Below, piece by piece: positions 43,028 through 51,715 of a stretch of DNA of 64,000 bases. The translations under genes and the position numbers were made by a program. The DNA is from Mycolicibacterium sp. CR10 (GTDB lineage Bacteria > Actinomycetota > Actinomycetes > Mycobacteriales > Mycobacteriaceae): NCBI RefSeq assembly GCF_005222675.1, contig NZ_STGE01000012.1:163473-227472 (forward strand), given 5' to 3'. Positions within the stretch are counted from its first letter, which is position 1, and each line of letters starts with the position of its first letter. Under the pieces are notes generated by a model. That model saw nothing but the letters and a program-made list of their open reading frames with translations, was not told where the DNA came from and ran no database searches.

Positions 43028-43507
43028 CTAATCCGGTACGTGGCGGCGATCGCTGTAAAACTTATGTAGGATGACCGTGCTGCGTGTCTTGACGTCGGCG
43101 GCGGTCCGGATCCGCTGGAGCAGACCTTCCAGTGCCCGCGCCGACGCCACGTGCACCAGCAGGACGTAGCTTTCCTCCCCGGCCACCGAGTAGCACGCCT
43201 CGATTTCGGGGATGTGTTCCAGCCGGGTGGGTGCATCATCGGGTTGAGAGGGATCGAGAGGGGTGATGGCGACGAACGCCGACAGCATGCTGCCGACGGC
43301 CTCCGGGTTGATCCGCGCCGTATACCCCGTGACCACACCCCGCGACTCGAGCCGGCGCACCCTGGACTGCACCGCCGACACCGACAGCTCCGCGGCCGCG
43401 GCCAGATGCGCCAGCGTCGCCCTGCCATCGGCGACCAGCTCCCGCACCAGCACGCGATCGATCTCATCGAGCTGCGCGGGTAACTGGGGTTCGTCGGGAT
43501 CGGTCAT
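43028..43507 (-). CDS. lrpA: Lrp/AsnC-family regulator
   Basis: A 159-aa feast/famine regulator: N-terminal HTH (LDEIDRVLVRELVADGRATLAHLAAAAELSVSAVQSRVRRLESRGVVTGYTARINPEAVG) and a C-terminal RAM domain (VAGEESYVLLVHVASARALEGLLQRIRT). It probably controls lat and the divergent hglS-pcd genes in response to amino acids. ATG 43507 is 23 nt from the divergent hglS ATG and seems leaderless. Confidence 0.93.
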   Translation of the reverse strand: MTDPDEPQLPAQLDEIDRVLVRELVADGRATLAHLAAAAELSVSAVQSRVRRLESRGVVTGYTARINPEAVGSMLSAFVAITPLDPSQPDDAPTRLEHIPEIEACYSVAGEESYVLLVHVASARALEGLLQRIRTAADVKTRSTVILHKFYSDRRHVPD

Positions 43508-43513
43508 GGCCGC

Positions 43514-43519
43514 ACTGTA
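43514..43519 (-). promoter_or_regulatory. Leaderless -10 box of lrpA
   Basis: TACAGT on the minus strand, 6 nt before ATG 43507, with no ribosome site. It shares the 23-nt divergent gap with the GGAGGAG ribosome site of hglS. Confidence 0.55.
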
Positions 43520-43530
43520 TCGGAGGAGCC

Positions 43531-44763
43531 ATGGGTAGCTACGTCCAAACCTGGCAATTGCGCGCGCAATTCGCCTCCGGACTGTCCACCATGTACGGCG
43601 CCGAGGTTCCGGCCTATCACACGCTGGTCGACGTCGCCTCCGAGGTGAACCGTGCGGTCGTCGGCGCGCACTCGGAGGCGCAACGCCTCGGCTCGCTGGG
43701 GCGCGTCACCGCTGAACGCCACGGGGCCATCCGCGTCGGCACCGCATTCGAACTGGCCCAGGTGGCCGACCTCTTTTCGGCGTTCGGCATGTATCCCGTC
43801 GGCTACTACGATCTGCGCGACGCCGCGTCCCCGGTCCCGGTGGTGTCCACCGCGTTCCGCCCCGTCGATTCGGATGAGCTGGCACGCAACCCGTTCCGGG
43901 TGTTCGCCTCGATGCTGGCCACCGGCGACAGCCGCTTCTTCAGCGCCGACCTACGTTCCCGGGTGTCCCGGTTCCTCGACCAGCGTCAGCTGTTCGACCC
44001 CGCGCTGATCGCCCGCGCGCGGCAAATCGCCGCCGCCGGAGGATGCTCCCGCCACGAGGGGGACGAGTTCGTCGCCGCGGCCGTCTCGGCGTTCGCGCTG
44101 TCCCGTGAGCCGATCGACCTCGGCTGGTACGAGGAACTCTCGGCGGTATCCGCGGTCGCGGCCGACATCGCCGGTGTCAGCACCACCCACATCAACCACC
44201 TCACCCCTCGGGTGCTCGACATCGACGAACTGCACCGAGCGATGACCCGGCGCGGCATCGCGATGATCGACGACATCCAGGGCCCACCCCGGGTTGCGGG
44301 GCCACAGGTGTTGTTGCGGCAGACGTCATTTCGGGCGCTGGCGGAGCCACGCCGGTTCGTGGGCGCCGACGGCGTCGTCACCGACGGTGCGCTGCGGGTG
44401 CGGTTCGGCGAGGTCGAACAGCGTGGCGTGGCGCTGACACCCCTGGGACGGCAGCACTTCGATGCGGCCATTGCGTCTGAGGACCCCGCCGCGGTGTGGG
44501 ATCAGCACTTCCCGGGAACCGACGCCGAGATGGCCGCATCGGGACTGGCCTACTACCGGGGTGGCGATCCCACCAAACCCGTTGTCTACGAAGATTTCCT
44601 GCCGGCCTCGGCGGCCGGGATATTCCGCTCCAACCTCGACTCCGACACCCCGGCCGCCGACGGCCGCGACGACACGGACTACAGCCAGCAGTGGATGACC
44701 GGCCAGATCGGTCACCACATTCACGATCCCTATGAGCTCTACGAGAAAGTCGCCTCCTCATGA
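43531..44763 (+). CDS. hglS: 2-oxoadipate dioxygenase/decarboxylase (DUF1338, HglS)
   Basis: A 410-aa DUF1338/VOC-fold iron enzyme. The metal/substrate motif HGAIR gives His64 and Arg68, TTHINHLTPR gives His220, and RFGEVEQRG gives Glu294/296, matching the HglS pattern. HglS converts 2-oxoadipate to D-2-hydroxyglutarate with O2. Between lat and pcd it would close the lysine route after deamination of aminoadipate. GGAGGAG precedes ATG 43531. It overlaps pcd by 4 bases. M. tuberculosis Rv3292 is the likely counterpart and is often left as hypothetical. Confidence 0.88.
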   Translation: MGSYVQTWQLRAQFASGLSTMYGAEVPAYHTLVDVASEVNRAVVGAHSEAQRLGSLGRVTAERHGAIRVGTAFELAQVADLFSAFGMYPVGYYDLRDAASPVPVVSTAFRPVDSDELARNPFRVFASMLATGDSRFFSADLRSRVSRFLDQRQLFDPALIARARQIAAAGGCSRHEGDEFVAAAVSAFALSREPIDLGWYEELSAVSAVAADIAGVSTTHINHLTPRVLDIDELHRAMTRRGIAMIDDIQGPPRVAGPQVLLRQTSFRALAEPRRFVGADGVVTDGALRVRFGEVEQRGVALTPLGRQHFDAAIASEDPAAVWDQHFPGTDAEMAASGLAYYRGGDPTKPVVYEDFLPASAAGIFRSNLDSDTPAADGRDDTDYSQQWMTGQIGHHIHDPYELYEKVASS

Positions 44764-46313
44764 CCACCGCAGTCACCTCCGCCCTGCCCACGTCCGACAC
44801 CCTCCGCTCCCGAGTGCGTGACGCGCTGACGGCCGTCGGCGCCACCGTCGCCCTCGGCGATCCCGGATCGGGCGGGCTGACCGCCAGCACCCCGATCAAC
44901 GGCGACGTGCTGTTCACGGTCACGGAGTCCACCGTCGAGGAGGCCGACGCGGCAATCGCCGACGCCGCGCGGGCGTTCACGACGTGGCGGGTGACTCCGG
45001 CGCCGGTCCGTGGCGCCCTGGTCGCGCGGCTCGGTGAGCTGCTCGTCGAGCACAAGGCCGACCTCGCGGCACTCGTCACCATCGAGGCCGGGAAGATCAC
45101 CTCCGAGGCGCTCGGCGAGGTGCAGGAGATGATCGACATCTGTGACTTCGCCGTCGGGCTGTCACGCCAGCTGTACGGCAAGACCATCGCCTCCGAACGG
45201 CCCGGCCACCGGTTGATGGAGACCTGGCATCCGCTCGGCGTCGTCGGGGTCATCACCGCCTTCAACTTCCCCGTCGCGGTGTGGGCCTGGAACACCGCCA
45301 TTGCACTGGTATGCGGCGACACCGTGGTGTGGAAGCCGTCGGAGCTGACGCCGTTGACCGCGGTGGCATGTCAGGCGCTTCTGGAGCGCGCGTGCACCGA
45401 CGTCGGCGCACCCGTCGCCGTGGGCCGGCTTCTTCTCGGCGAGCGGGAGATCGGTGAGCGTCTGGTCGACGATTCGCGCGTCGCATTGCTGAGCGCCACC
45501 GGGTCGGTGCGGATGGGCAGGCAGGTCGGCCCGCGGGTGGCGCAGCGGTTCGGCAAGGTGCTGCTCGAACTCGGCGGCAACAACGCGGCGATCGTCACTC
45601 CCCAGGCGGACCTCGATCTCGCGGTGCGCGGCATCGTCTTCTCGGCGGCGGGCACCGCCGGGCAGCGGTGTACCACGCTGCGGCGCTTGATCGTTCACTC
45701 CTCGGTGGCCGACGAGGTGGTGTCGCGCATCGCGGCCGCCTATCAGCAGCTGCCGGTCGGCGATCCCTTTGTCGACGGCACGCTCGTGGGCCCCCTGATC
45801 CACGAGACGTCCTACCGGGACATGGTCGGCGCGCTGCAGCAGGCCGAGGCCGAGGGTGGTGAGGTGATCGGCGGCGAGCGTGTCGACGTCGGCTCCGATG
45901 ACGGGGAGGGCGCGTTCTACGTCACGCCCGCGGTGGTCCGGATGCCCGCGCAGTCGGAGGTGGTGCACACGGAGACTTTTGCCCCGATCCTCTATGTGCT
46001 GACCTACGAGACGTTGGACGAGGCCATCGCATTGAACAATGCGGTGCCGCAGGGTCTTTCGTCGTCGATCTTCACCCTCGACATGCGCGAGGCCGAGCGC
46101 TTCATGGCCGCCGACGGGTCGGACTGCGGCATCGCCAACGTCAACATCGGGACGTCGGGCGCCGAGATCGGCGGTGCGTTCGGCGGCGAGAAGGAGACCG
46201 GCGGCGGCCGCGAGTCGGGCTCCGACGCGTGGCAGGCCTACATGCGGCGCGCCACGAACACCGTCAACTACTCGTCGGAGCTGCCGCTGGCCCAGGGCGT
46301 CCACTTCGGCTGA
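44760..46313 (+). CDS. pcd: Piperideine-6-carboxylate (aminoadipate semialdehyde) dehydrogenase
   Basis: A 517-aa aldehyde dehydrogenase with TAFNFPVAVWAWN, ATGSVRMGRQVG, ELGGNNAAIV (catalytic Glu) and AGQRCTTLRR (catalytic Cys). It oxidises the Lat product to 2-aminoadipate using NAD(P)+. It resembles ALDH7/antiquitin (GSTGSxxMGR-like motif). ATG 44760 overlaps the hglS stop, so both are co-translated. Confidence 0.92.
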   Translation: MTTAVTSALPTSDTLRSRVRDALTAVGATVALGDPGSGGLTASTPINGDVLFTVTESTVEEADAAIADAARAFTTWRVTPAPVRGALVARLGELLVEHKADLAALVTIEAGKITSEALGEVQEMIDICDFAVGLSRQLYGKTIASERPGHRLMETWHPLGVVGVITAFNFPVAVWAWNTAIALVCGDTVVWKPSELTPLTAVACQALLERACTDVGAPVAVGRLLLGEREIGERLVDDSRVALLSATGSVRMGRQVGPRVAQRFGKVLLELGGNNAAIVTPQADLDLAVRGIVFSAAGTAGQRCTTLRRLIVHSSVADEVVSRIAAAYQQLPVGDPFVDGTLVGPLIHETSYRDMVGALQQAEAEGGEVIGGERVDVGSDDGEGAFYVTPAVVRMPAQSEVVHTETFAPILYVLTYETLDEAIALNNAVPQGLSSSIFTLDMREAERFMAADGSDCGIANVNIGTSGAEIGGAFGGEKETGGGRESGSDAWQAYMRRATNTVNYSSELPLAQGVHFG

Positions 46314-46563
46314 CGGTTCTCCCCGCCCGGCCCGGCCGCGCTCCCTGGCGGTCCACCTCCTGCGGTGCTCGCGTCGAAATCGACACCATGGCTGTCGAAG
46401 ACCGGTTCTGCCTGGCCGATCACGGCCGTCATGTCGATCTTGGCCTGAGGGGCTGGAAAGGGTCGGTATCGGGAGAGGCCGCCGCTGCGGGGCCCCGCTG
46501 TGCCGCCCCGCCAGTCCGGGACCCCCTGTCACAGCTCGCGGGCGGCGCGGGCACACTCGGACC

Positions 46564-47373
46564 ATGGAACTGGACGGCAAGGTTGCCATCGTCACCGGAG
46601 GCGCATCGGGTATCGGAGAGGCGCTCGCATCCCAGCTCGCCACGGAGGGCGTGCGGGTGGTCGTCGGCGACCTCGACGCGGCGGGCGCGCAGGACACGGC
46701 GTCGGCGATCCGCGCCGCCGGCGGCCAGGCGGTGGCACTGCGGGCCAACGCCGCGGAGGTCGCCGACATCGAGGCCCTGATCGCCCTGGGCGCCGAGGAA
46801 TTCGCGCCGGTCGATCTCTACGTCGCCAACGCAGGCATCATCGGAAAGTCCGGCCTGGGAACCGAATCCGACTGGGACGCCGTCCTCGACGTGAACCTGC
46901 GCGCCCACATTCGCGCGGCCCAGCTGCTGGTGCCGCACTGGCGTTCGGTGGGCTCGGGGTACTTCGTGTCGGTGGCGTCGGCTGCGGGACTGCTGACACA
47001 GTTGGGCGCGGCGGGCTACGCCGTGAGCAAGCACGCCGCGGTGGGGTTCGCGGAGTGGCTGGCGATCACCTACGGCGACGACGGCATCGGCGTGAGTTGC
47101 GTATGCCCGCTCGGCGTGGAGACACCGCTGCTGCAGACGATCCGGGGCATCGACGACCCGGACGCCCGGCTCGGCGCGTCATCGATAGAGACGTCGGCCG
47201 CGGTGCTCAGCGCATCGGACGTCGCCGCCGTCACGGTCGAGGCGGTGCGCACTGGCCGGTTCATGGTGTTGCCGCATGCCGAGCTGCTCGAGATGTACCG
47301 GCACAAGGGCGGTGACTACGACCGCTGGATCAAGGGCATGCGCCGGTACCAACGGTCGTTGCGCCAACCCTGA
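46564..47373 (+). CDS. Short-chain dehydrogenase/reductase
   Basis: A 269-aa classical SDR: MELDGKVAIVTGGASGIGEAL cofactor motif, DLYVANAGI (NAG), catalytic Ser in SVASAAGLL, and YAVSKHAAV (Tyr-x3-Lys). The acidic residue after strand two (GDLDAA) suggests NAD(H). The substrate is unknown. The 250-nt gap before it (46314-46563) holds no supported gene. The ATG 46564 start gives the normal family length; the frame is open upstream into pcd. Confidence 0.87.
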   Translation: MELDGKVAIVTGGASGIGEALASQLATEGVRVVVGDLDAAGAQDTASAIRAAGGQAVALRANAAEVADIEALIALGAEEFAPVDLYVANAGIIGKSGLGTESDWDAVLDVNLRAHIRAAQLLVPHWRSVGSGYFVSVASAAGLLTQLGAAGYAVSKHAAVGFAEWLAITYGDDGIGVSCVCPLGVETPLLQTIRGIDDPDARLGASSIETSAAVLSASDVAAVTVEAVRTGRFMVLPHAELLEMYRHKGGDYDRWIKGMRRYQRSLRQP

Positions 47374-47383
47374 GGCACGCGCG

Positions 47384-47430
47384 GGAGAGAAGCCGGGCAG
47401 CTACCCCTCGAAGCGGCCCGCCTTCTCTCC
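47384..47430. terminator. Hairpin terminator between convergent genes
   Basis: GGAGAGAAG (47384-47392) pairs with CTTCTCTCC (47422-47430); CGGGC/GCCCG extends the stem after one mismatch. No T-run follows, as is common for mycobacterial terminators. It lies between the SDR and the AhpD-like gene. Confidence 0.7.
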
Positions 47431-47447
47431 AAGTACGCCGACAGGTG

Positions 47448-47810
47448 TTACGCGTCGGCCGCCGGCCCGGCGAACTCAGTGAACGCCGAGAACGCCCGAG
47501 CGCCGTATACCGTGGCCGGGCCGCCGTGCATCATGATGCTCACCGCGATCGCCTCGGCGGCTTCCTCCTCGGTCGCGCCTGCTTTAGCCGCACCCCTGGC
47601 GTGCGAGGCGATACAGCCGTCGCAGCCGTGGACGATCCCGATCACCATCGCCATCAGCTCCTTGACCTTGGTGTCCAGGGCTCCCTCGGCCAGGGCGGCC
47701 GTGCTGATCGCGTTGAACCCGCTGTAGACCTCGGGAATCATCTGTCGCAGCGCCCGATGCTCCGGGCGCAGCTCGGACAGGACCTCGTGGTAGTGCTGTT
47801 CACCGCTCAT
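47448..47810 (-). CDS. Carboxymuconolactone decarboxylase/AhpD-like protein
   Basis: A 120-aa protein with the AhpD core: KVKELMAMVIGIVHGCDGCIASHARGAAKAGATEEEAAEAIAV. The CDGC-x3-H motif is the redox-active type, so it may be an alkylhydroperoxidase-like thiol enzyme, not a lactone decarboxylase. ATG 47810 (MSGEQHY) is preferred over an upstream start. The P450 gene upstream is on the same strand, 78 nt away. Confidence 0.85.
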   Translation of the reverse strand: MSGEQHYHEVLSELRPEHRALRQMIPEVYSGFNAISTAALAEGALDTKVKELMAMVIGIVHGCDGCIASHARGAAKAGATEEEAAEAIAVSIMMHGGPATVYGARAFSAFTEFAGPAADA

Positions 47811-47887
47811 TCCGCCAGTCTGACCGCGCGTCACGCGCGCAAAAAGGGTCCAAAGTAACCATCACGGGCACCGCCGCAGCAAACCGG

Positions 47888-49267
47888 TTATGGGCGGCGA
47901 CGGAGCTCCAGTCGAAAGTCCCTGGGCATTAACGTCAGCCGCTCCGCGATCTGCAACTCATAGTCGGGATCGGCTACCAGGTCGTAGCGGCGCAGCAGCA
48001 CAGCCAGCAGCAGAACCGCCTCATGCAGCGCGAACTGACGCCCGATACACGATCGCGGGCCGGTGCCGAACGGCTTGTACAGACCTGCGGGGCGGGCCCT
48101 GACCTCCTCGGGCGCGAACCGGTCGGGGTTGAACGCGTCGGGATCGGGACCCCAGCGCTGATCTCGGTGCAGCGTCCCGATCAACGCAAGCACCCAATCT
48201 CCCTTGCGCATCGGATGCACGCCGGCCAGCACCGTGTACTCGCGGGCGGCGCGGTAGTACCCGGGGACCGTCGGCTGCAGCCGCAACGCCTCGTCGAAGA
48301 TCCGGCGCACGTACCTGAGCTTGGCGATGTGCTCGAAGCCCGGCCGCTGCTCGTCGCCCCACACCTCGGCGATCTCCGCGCGGGCCTTCGCTACCACCTC
48401 GGGATGCCGCGACAGGAAGTACAGCGCGAAAGACAAAGCCCCAGAGGTGGTTTCATGACCGGCAACCAGGAAGTTGATCAGCTGATAGCGAATGTTGGCC
48501 CGATCGAGGTCGGACACCAGCATCAGCTCGAGCAGGTCGTCGTGACGACCCAGACCATCCCGCAGCCTCGCGGCGATGATCTCGTCGGCAATCGCGTGCA
48601 GCTGTGCGGCGTGGTGACGCACCGGCCGCTCGGCCCGCCTGACGAAGAACCTCGGCAGGAACGTCTGCCGGAGCACACCGACCCGGTCAGAACCCTTCAG
48701 ACCGGCCACCATGTGCTCGACGAACGGATGCAAGGCCTCGGACTCGAAACAGCCGAACGGATGCCCCGCCGCGCACCGCCCGATGGTCTCCAGCGTCACC
48801 CTCGTCGCATCGACCGACACATCGACCGTCTCACCGCGACCGGCCCTGTCGTCCCACCGGTCGGTGAGCTCGTCGGCCACGTCGAACATGATCGAGTGGT
48901 ACCGGCGCATCGCCTGCTGGCTGAACGCCGGCATCAGCACGTCATGCGCCTTCTGCCAGTTCGGTTCGTCGTTGTAGGCGGTGAACAGGCCGTCACCGCC
49001 CAACAGCCGCAGGGCCTCGATGTCGGGGCCGACGTGCTTGCAGAACCGGCCTTCATCGCTGAGTTCGGCCACCGCCTCGGGGCCGGCGGCGACGACGTAC
49101 CGTGCCCCGAAGAAGCGGAATTCGAAGACGGCGCCGAGCTTGGCGAGTTCAGTCGTCGACTGCGAGGGGCTGTCCGCACTGAAGGCCAGCACGTCGCCCA
49201 GCACGGGCACCCGGCGGCCGGGATGCGGGAGCGCGGGATAGGACCTCCGGTGATCTACAGCGGTCAT
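47888..49267 (-). CDS. CYP102-like cytochrome P450 without fused reductase
   Basis: A 459-aa P450: I-helix [13 protein letters not shown]-helix EALRLQP, PERF-type [10 protein letters not shown] and the heme loop [25 protein letters not shown] with the Cys ligand. Overall it resembles the heme domain of P450BM3 (CYP102, fatty-acid hydroxylase), but there is no C-terminal flavin reductase; the ORF stops after [18 protein letters not shown] separate redox partner is needed. ATG 49267 has GGAGG 8 nt upstream. It is divergent from the TetR gene, its likely regulator. Confidence 0.87.
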   Translation of the reverse strand: MTAVDHRRSYPALPHPGRRVPVLGDVLAFSADSPSQSTTELAKLGAVFEFRFFGARYVVAAGPEAVAELSDEGRFCKHVGPDIEALRLLGGDGLFTAYNDEPNWQKAHDVLMPAFSQQAMRRYHSIMFDVADELTDRWDDRAGRGETVDVSVDATRVTLETIGRCAAGHPFGCFESEALHPFVEHMVAGLKGSDRVGVLRQTFLPRFFVRRAERPVRHHAAQLHAIADEIIAARLRDGLGRHDDLLELMLVSDLDRANIRYQLINFLVAGHETTSGALSFALYFLSRHPEVVAKARAEIAEVWGDEQRPGFEHIAKLRYVRRIFDEALRLQPTVPGYYRAAREYTVLAGVHPMRKGDWVLALIGTLHRDQRWGPDPDAFNPDRFAPEEVRARPAGLYKPFGTGPRSCIGRQFALHEAVLLLAVLLRRYDLVADPDYELQIAERLTLMPRDFRLELRRRP

Positions 49268-49287
49268 GACCCCAGCCTCCGTCGCTG

Positions 49288-49309
49288 TTGTACATGTGTC
49301 AAGTAGTAT
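49288..49309 (+). promoter_or_regulatory. Leaderless TetR-gene promoter and candidate operator
   Basis: TAGTAT at 49304-49309 lies 7 nt before ATG 49317 with no ribosome site. Just upstream, TTGTACATGTGTCAA (49288-49302), with matching outer TTG/CAA and inner ACATGT, is an imperfect palindrome and a possible TetR operator between the divergent P450 and regulator genes. Confidence 0.5.
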
Positions 49310-49316
49310 CGCAGCC

Positions 49317-49967
49317 ATGGGTGAATCACGGCGTCGTCTCTCACCCGAGGATCGGCGCAACGAGCTACTGCAACTCGGCGCGGAGGTGTTCGGCCAGCGG
49401 CCGTACGACGAGGTGCGCATCGACGAGATCGCCGAGCGCGCCGGCGTCTCCCGGGCGTTGATGTACCACTACTTCCCCGACAAGCGGGCGTTCTTCGCCG
49501 CCGTCGTTCGCACTGAGGGCGAGCGACTGTTCGAGGCCACCAACACCCCACCGGACCCGGGACAGACGCTGTTCGGGCAGGTCCGCGAGGGCGTGCTCGC
49601 CTACCTGCGCTACGACGAGGAACACCCCCACGGAGCGTGGGCCGCCTACATCGGAATGGGCCGCTCGGATCCGGTGCTGCGCGGCATCGAGGACATCGAC
49701 AACGACCGGCAGGCCAACCGCATCATCAACCGACTCACCGACGCGGTCAGTGAGTCGCTCGACTCGAAGGCCGAGCGTGATCTACGAGCGACCGTCTACG
49801 GCTGGCTGGCCTTGACGTTCGAAATGTGCAGGCAGAGGCTGATCGACTCGTCAATCGACGCGGACTACGTCGCCGACACCTGCGCCCACACCCTGCTGGA
49901 CGCCATCGGACGCGTGCCGGGCATTCCGGCGGCACTCGCCGACGCGGTGTCGGCCGAGCATCGCTGA
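49317..49967 (+). CDS. TetR-family transcriptional regulator
   Basis: A 216-aa TetR protein: N-terminal HTH RRNELLQLGAEVFGQRPYDEVRIDEIAERAGVSRALMYHYFPDKRAFFAAVV and a ligand-binding C-terminal helical domain. It is divergent from the P450 gene with a 49-nt gap and probably represses it. In position it matches, from memory, Rv3295 of M. tuberculosis, upstream of lhr. ATG 49317 gives MGESRRRLSPEDRR; a longer frame from 49266 is unlikely. Confidence 0.9.
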   Translation: MGESRRRLSPEDRRNELLQLGAEVFGQRPYDEVRIDEIAERAGVSRALMYHYFPDKRAFFAAVVRTEGERLFEATNTPPDPGQTLFGQVREGVLAYLRYDEEHPHGAWAAYIGMGRSDPVLRGIEDIDNDRQANRIINRLTDAVSESLDSKAERDLRATVYGWLALTFEMCRQRLIDSSIDADYVADTCAHTLLDAIGRVPGIPAALADAVSAEHR

Positions 49968-49987
49968 CGCTGAGTGGTGGCTCGCGG

Positions 49988-50329
49988 TCAGCCGCAGCGG
50001 GCCCGGAAGTCCTTGGCGGGCTGGCGAATACCCTCCAACTCGGCCTTCACCTGAGGGTTGACATTCAGGAAGGTCTCCAGGGCCGCCTTCTTCTCGTCTC
50101 GGGACATGCCCTTGAGCGAGGTGAAAAAGTCGTTCACCGGTGGATGGGTGAACAAGTAGACCGACGTGCCGGCCGTGACGCCCGACATGACTCCCGCCAG
50201 ATCGGCCGCCGAGCAGTTCGGCGGCGCCGGCGGCTGGGCCTGCGCGGGCACGCCGGCACCGAGCAACACCGCCCCGGCGCTGACCGCGACCATCAATGTC
50301 CGACGTGCGAACGTCTTGTGCGACACCAT
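49988..50329 (-). CDS. Hemophore-related secreted protein (Rv0203-like), copy 2
   Basis: A 113-aa protein with a signal peptide (MVSHKTFARRTLMVAVSAGA, cleavage after AQAQ region). The mature helical domain contains Cys39 and Cys112 and a Tyr58-x3-His62 pair in VYLFTHPPVNDFF. Tyr and His four apart are the heme ligands of Rv0203, so extracellular heme binding is likely. The ribosome site AGGAG is 6 nt before ATG. It is a close paralogue of the gene at 51310-51663, and both have the flanking small protein gene pattern. Confidence 0.82.
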   Translation of the reverse strand: MVSHKTFARRTLMVAVSAGAVLLGAGVPAQAQPPAPPNCSAADLAGVMSGVTAGTSVYLFTHPPVNDFFTSLKGMSRDEKKAALETFLNVNPQVKAELEGIRQPAKDFRARCG

Positions 50330-50360
50330 CACCTGCTCCTCTGTCCCCTTGATTGAGTCA

Positions 50361-50708
50361 TCACCGGCCGCGGCCACCTCCGCCGCCACCGCCACCGCCA
50401 CCGGGTCGCCCACCGCCACCGCCCGGCCGATTGCCGGGGGTACCCGGGTACCCGATGCCGATACCGGGATCGGCGTCAATGTCGACTCCCCAGCCGTAGT
50501 AGTCGCTGCCGCACATCCAGTCGTAGTCGCACGGATACGGCACGCTGGGTCCGGATCCGGGCCCACCACCGGTGTTGCCGCCGCGCGAGTCGCCCTGGGA
50601 GCACAACGTCGTTCCCCCGGTGCTGGTGCAATCTGCTGCTGCGGTGGGCGCGACGGAGAGCCCGGCAATCACGAGGGCGGGTGCGACAAACAAGAACGGT
50701 AACCGCAT
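50361..50708 (-). CDS. Small secreted four-Cys protein with Gly-rich tail, copy 3
   Basis: A 115-aa protein with a signal peptide (MRLPFLFVAPALVIAGLSVA, cleaved after TAAA). The mature part has four Cys (ADC...TTLC...PYPC.YDWMC), a Tyr/Asp-rich segment (YYGWGVDIDADPG) and a Gly/Arg tail. Family unrecognised. AGGAG precedes ATG 50708 by 7 nt. The hemophore-like gene follows 31 nt downstream on the same strand, so they may be co-expressed. Confidence 0.75.
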   Translation of the reverse strand: MRLPFLFVAPALVIAGLSVAPTAAADCTSTGGTTLCSQGDSRGGNTGGGPGSGPSVPYPCDYDWMCGSDYYGWGVDIDADPGIGIGYPGTPGNRPGGGGGRPGGGGGGGGGGRGR

Positions 50709-50832
50709 CACTGAACTCCTTCCGCGTCTGTCCGCGGACTTGGCGTTGCGAACTGACCCGTGAACTCACGGGTCGATAATTGCAGCTTAGGAACCGATCG
50801 CCGAAAGTACATCCCCCACAACAGGTGAGACG

Positions 50833-51135
50833 TCACCGGCCGCCGCGGCCGCCCCCGCCGCCGCCACCGCCGCCGCCGCCCGGTCGGTTTCCGGGGGTGC
50901 CGGGCAGGCCCACGCCCGGTCCGGGGTCCGCGTCGAGGTCGAGTTCCCACCCGTAGGAATCGTCGCAGTAGTAGTCGTACTGGCAGGGGTAGGGCACGGA
51001 AGGACCGTTACTGCCGCCGCCGACCGAACAGATCGTGGTGTTTCCCGACGTGACGCAATCTGCGGCAGCGGTGGGGGCGACGGCCAGCCCGAACATCACC
51101 AGGACGTGCGCGACGAGTACGCACGGTAACCGCAT
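50833..51135 (-). CDS. Small secreted four-Cys protein with Gly-rich tail, copy 2
   Basis: A 100-aa paralogue of 50361-50708: signal peptide MRLPCVLVAHVLVMFGLAVA, then ADC...TTIC...PYPC.YDYYC, YGWELDLDADPGPG and a poly-Gly tail ending GRGGR. GGGAGG precedes ATG 51135. The 124-nt gap to copy 3 has no gene. The signal peptide has an additional Cys. Confidence 0.75.
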   Translation of the reverse strand: MRLPCVLVAHVLVMFGLAVAPTAAADCVTSGNTTICSVGGGSNGPSVPYPCQYDYYCDDSYGWELDLDADPGPGVGLPGTPGNRPGGGGGGGGGGGRGGR

Positions 51136-51309
51136 GACGACCTCCCGCTGCAGCCTCCGGCCGCCTACGAGAAGTCTAGGAATCTCACGCCGAGAACGAA
51201 TCCCCCGTACCGGGTGAAAGTCCTGCGCACCGGAACGCCGCGAGCGCGCGGTCTAGCGCACCACAAGGGTGCGCCGACACGCGCGCTCGTCGGGTAAGGC
51301 GATGCTGAA

Positions 51310-51663
51310 CTATGGGGTTTCGGGGGCGCCGCAGCGCATCCGGAAGTCCTTGGCAGGCTGACGGATGGCGTCGAGCTCACCCCTCACCACCGGGTTGGCG
51401 TTCATGTAGGTCTCCAGCGCCGCCTTCTTCTCCCCCTTGGGCACGTCCTTGAGGGACGTGAAGAAGTCGTTGACAGGCGGATGGGTGAACAGGTAGGCCG
51501 ACGTGGAGGCGGTGACACCCGACAGGATGCCGGCCAGGTCTGCCGCCGTGCAGTTCGGCGGTGCCGGCTGGGCCTGCGCGGGAACGACCGCAGCGAGCAA
51601 CACTGCGCCTGAACCGACTGCAGCCACCAGCACGCGCCGCGCGAAGGTCTTGTGAGACACCAT
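51310..51663 (-). CDS. Hemophore-related secreted protein (Rv0203-like), copy 1
   Basis: A 117-aa paralogue of 49988-50329 (MVSHKTFARRVLVAAVGSGA signal; Cys38 and Cys112; AYLFTHPPVNDFF with Tyr57 and His61). Predicted extracellular heme-binding protein. GAGGAG precedes ATG 51663. It follows the first small four-Cys gene by 52 nt on the minus strand. Confidence 0.82.
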   Translation of the reverse strand: MVSHKTFARRVLVAAVGSGAVLLAAVVPAQAQPAPPNCTAADLAGILSGVTASTSAYLFTHPPVNDFFTSLKDVPKGEKKAALETYMNANPVVRGELDAIRQPAKDFRMRCGAPETP

Positions 51664-51715
51664 CAATAGCTCCTCTGTCCGCTTGGTTGAATCATCGTCG
51701 GCCGTCGCATCGACG

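Noticed and set aside
46381..46563. Short plus-strand frame starting at an ATG in the pcd-SDR gap
   Set aside because: No ribosome site and it runs out of frame into the SDR gene; low-complexity Ala/Gly product.
50361..50440. GC-rich repetitive stretch considered as a CRISPR-like or tandem repeat
   Set aside because: It is the codon repeat of the Gly-rich tail of the secreted protein, with no spacers.
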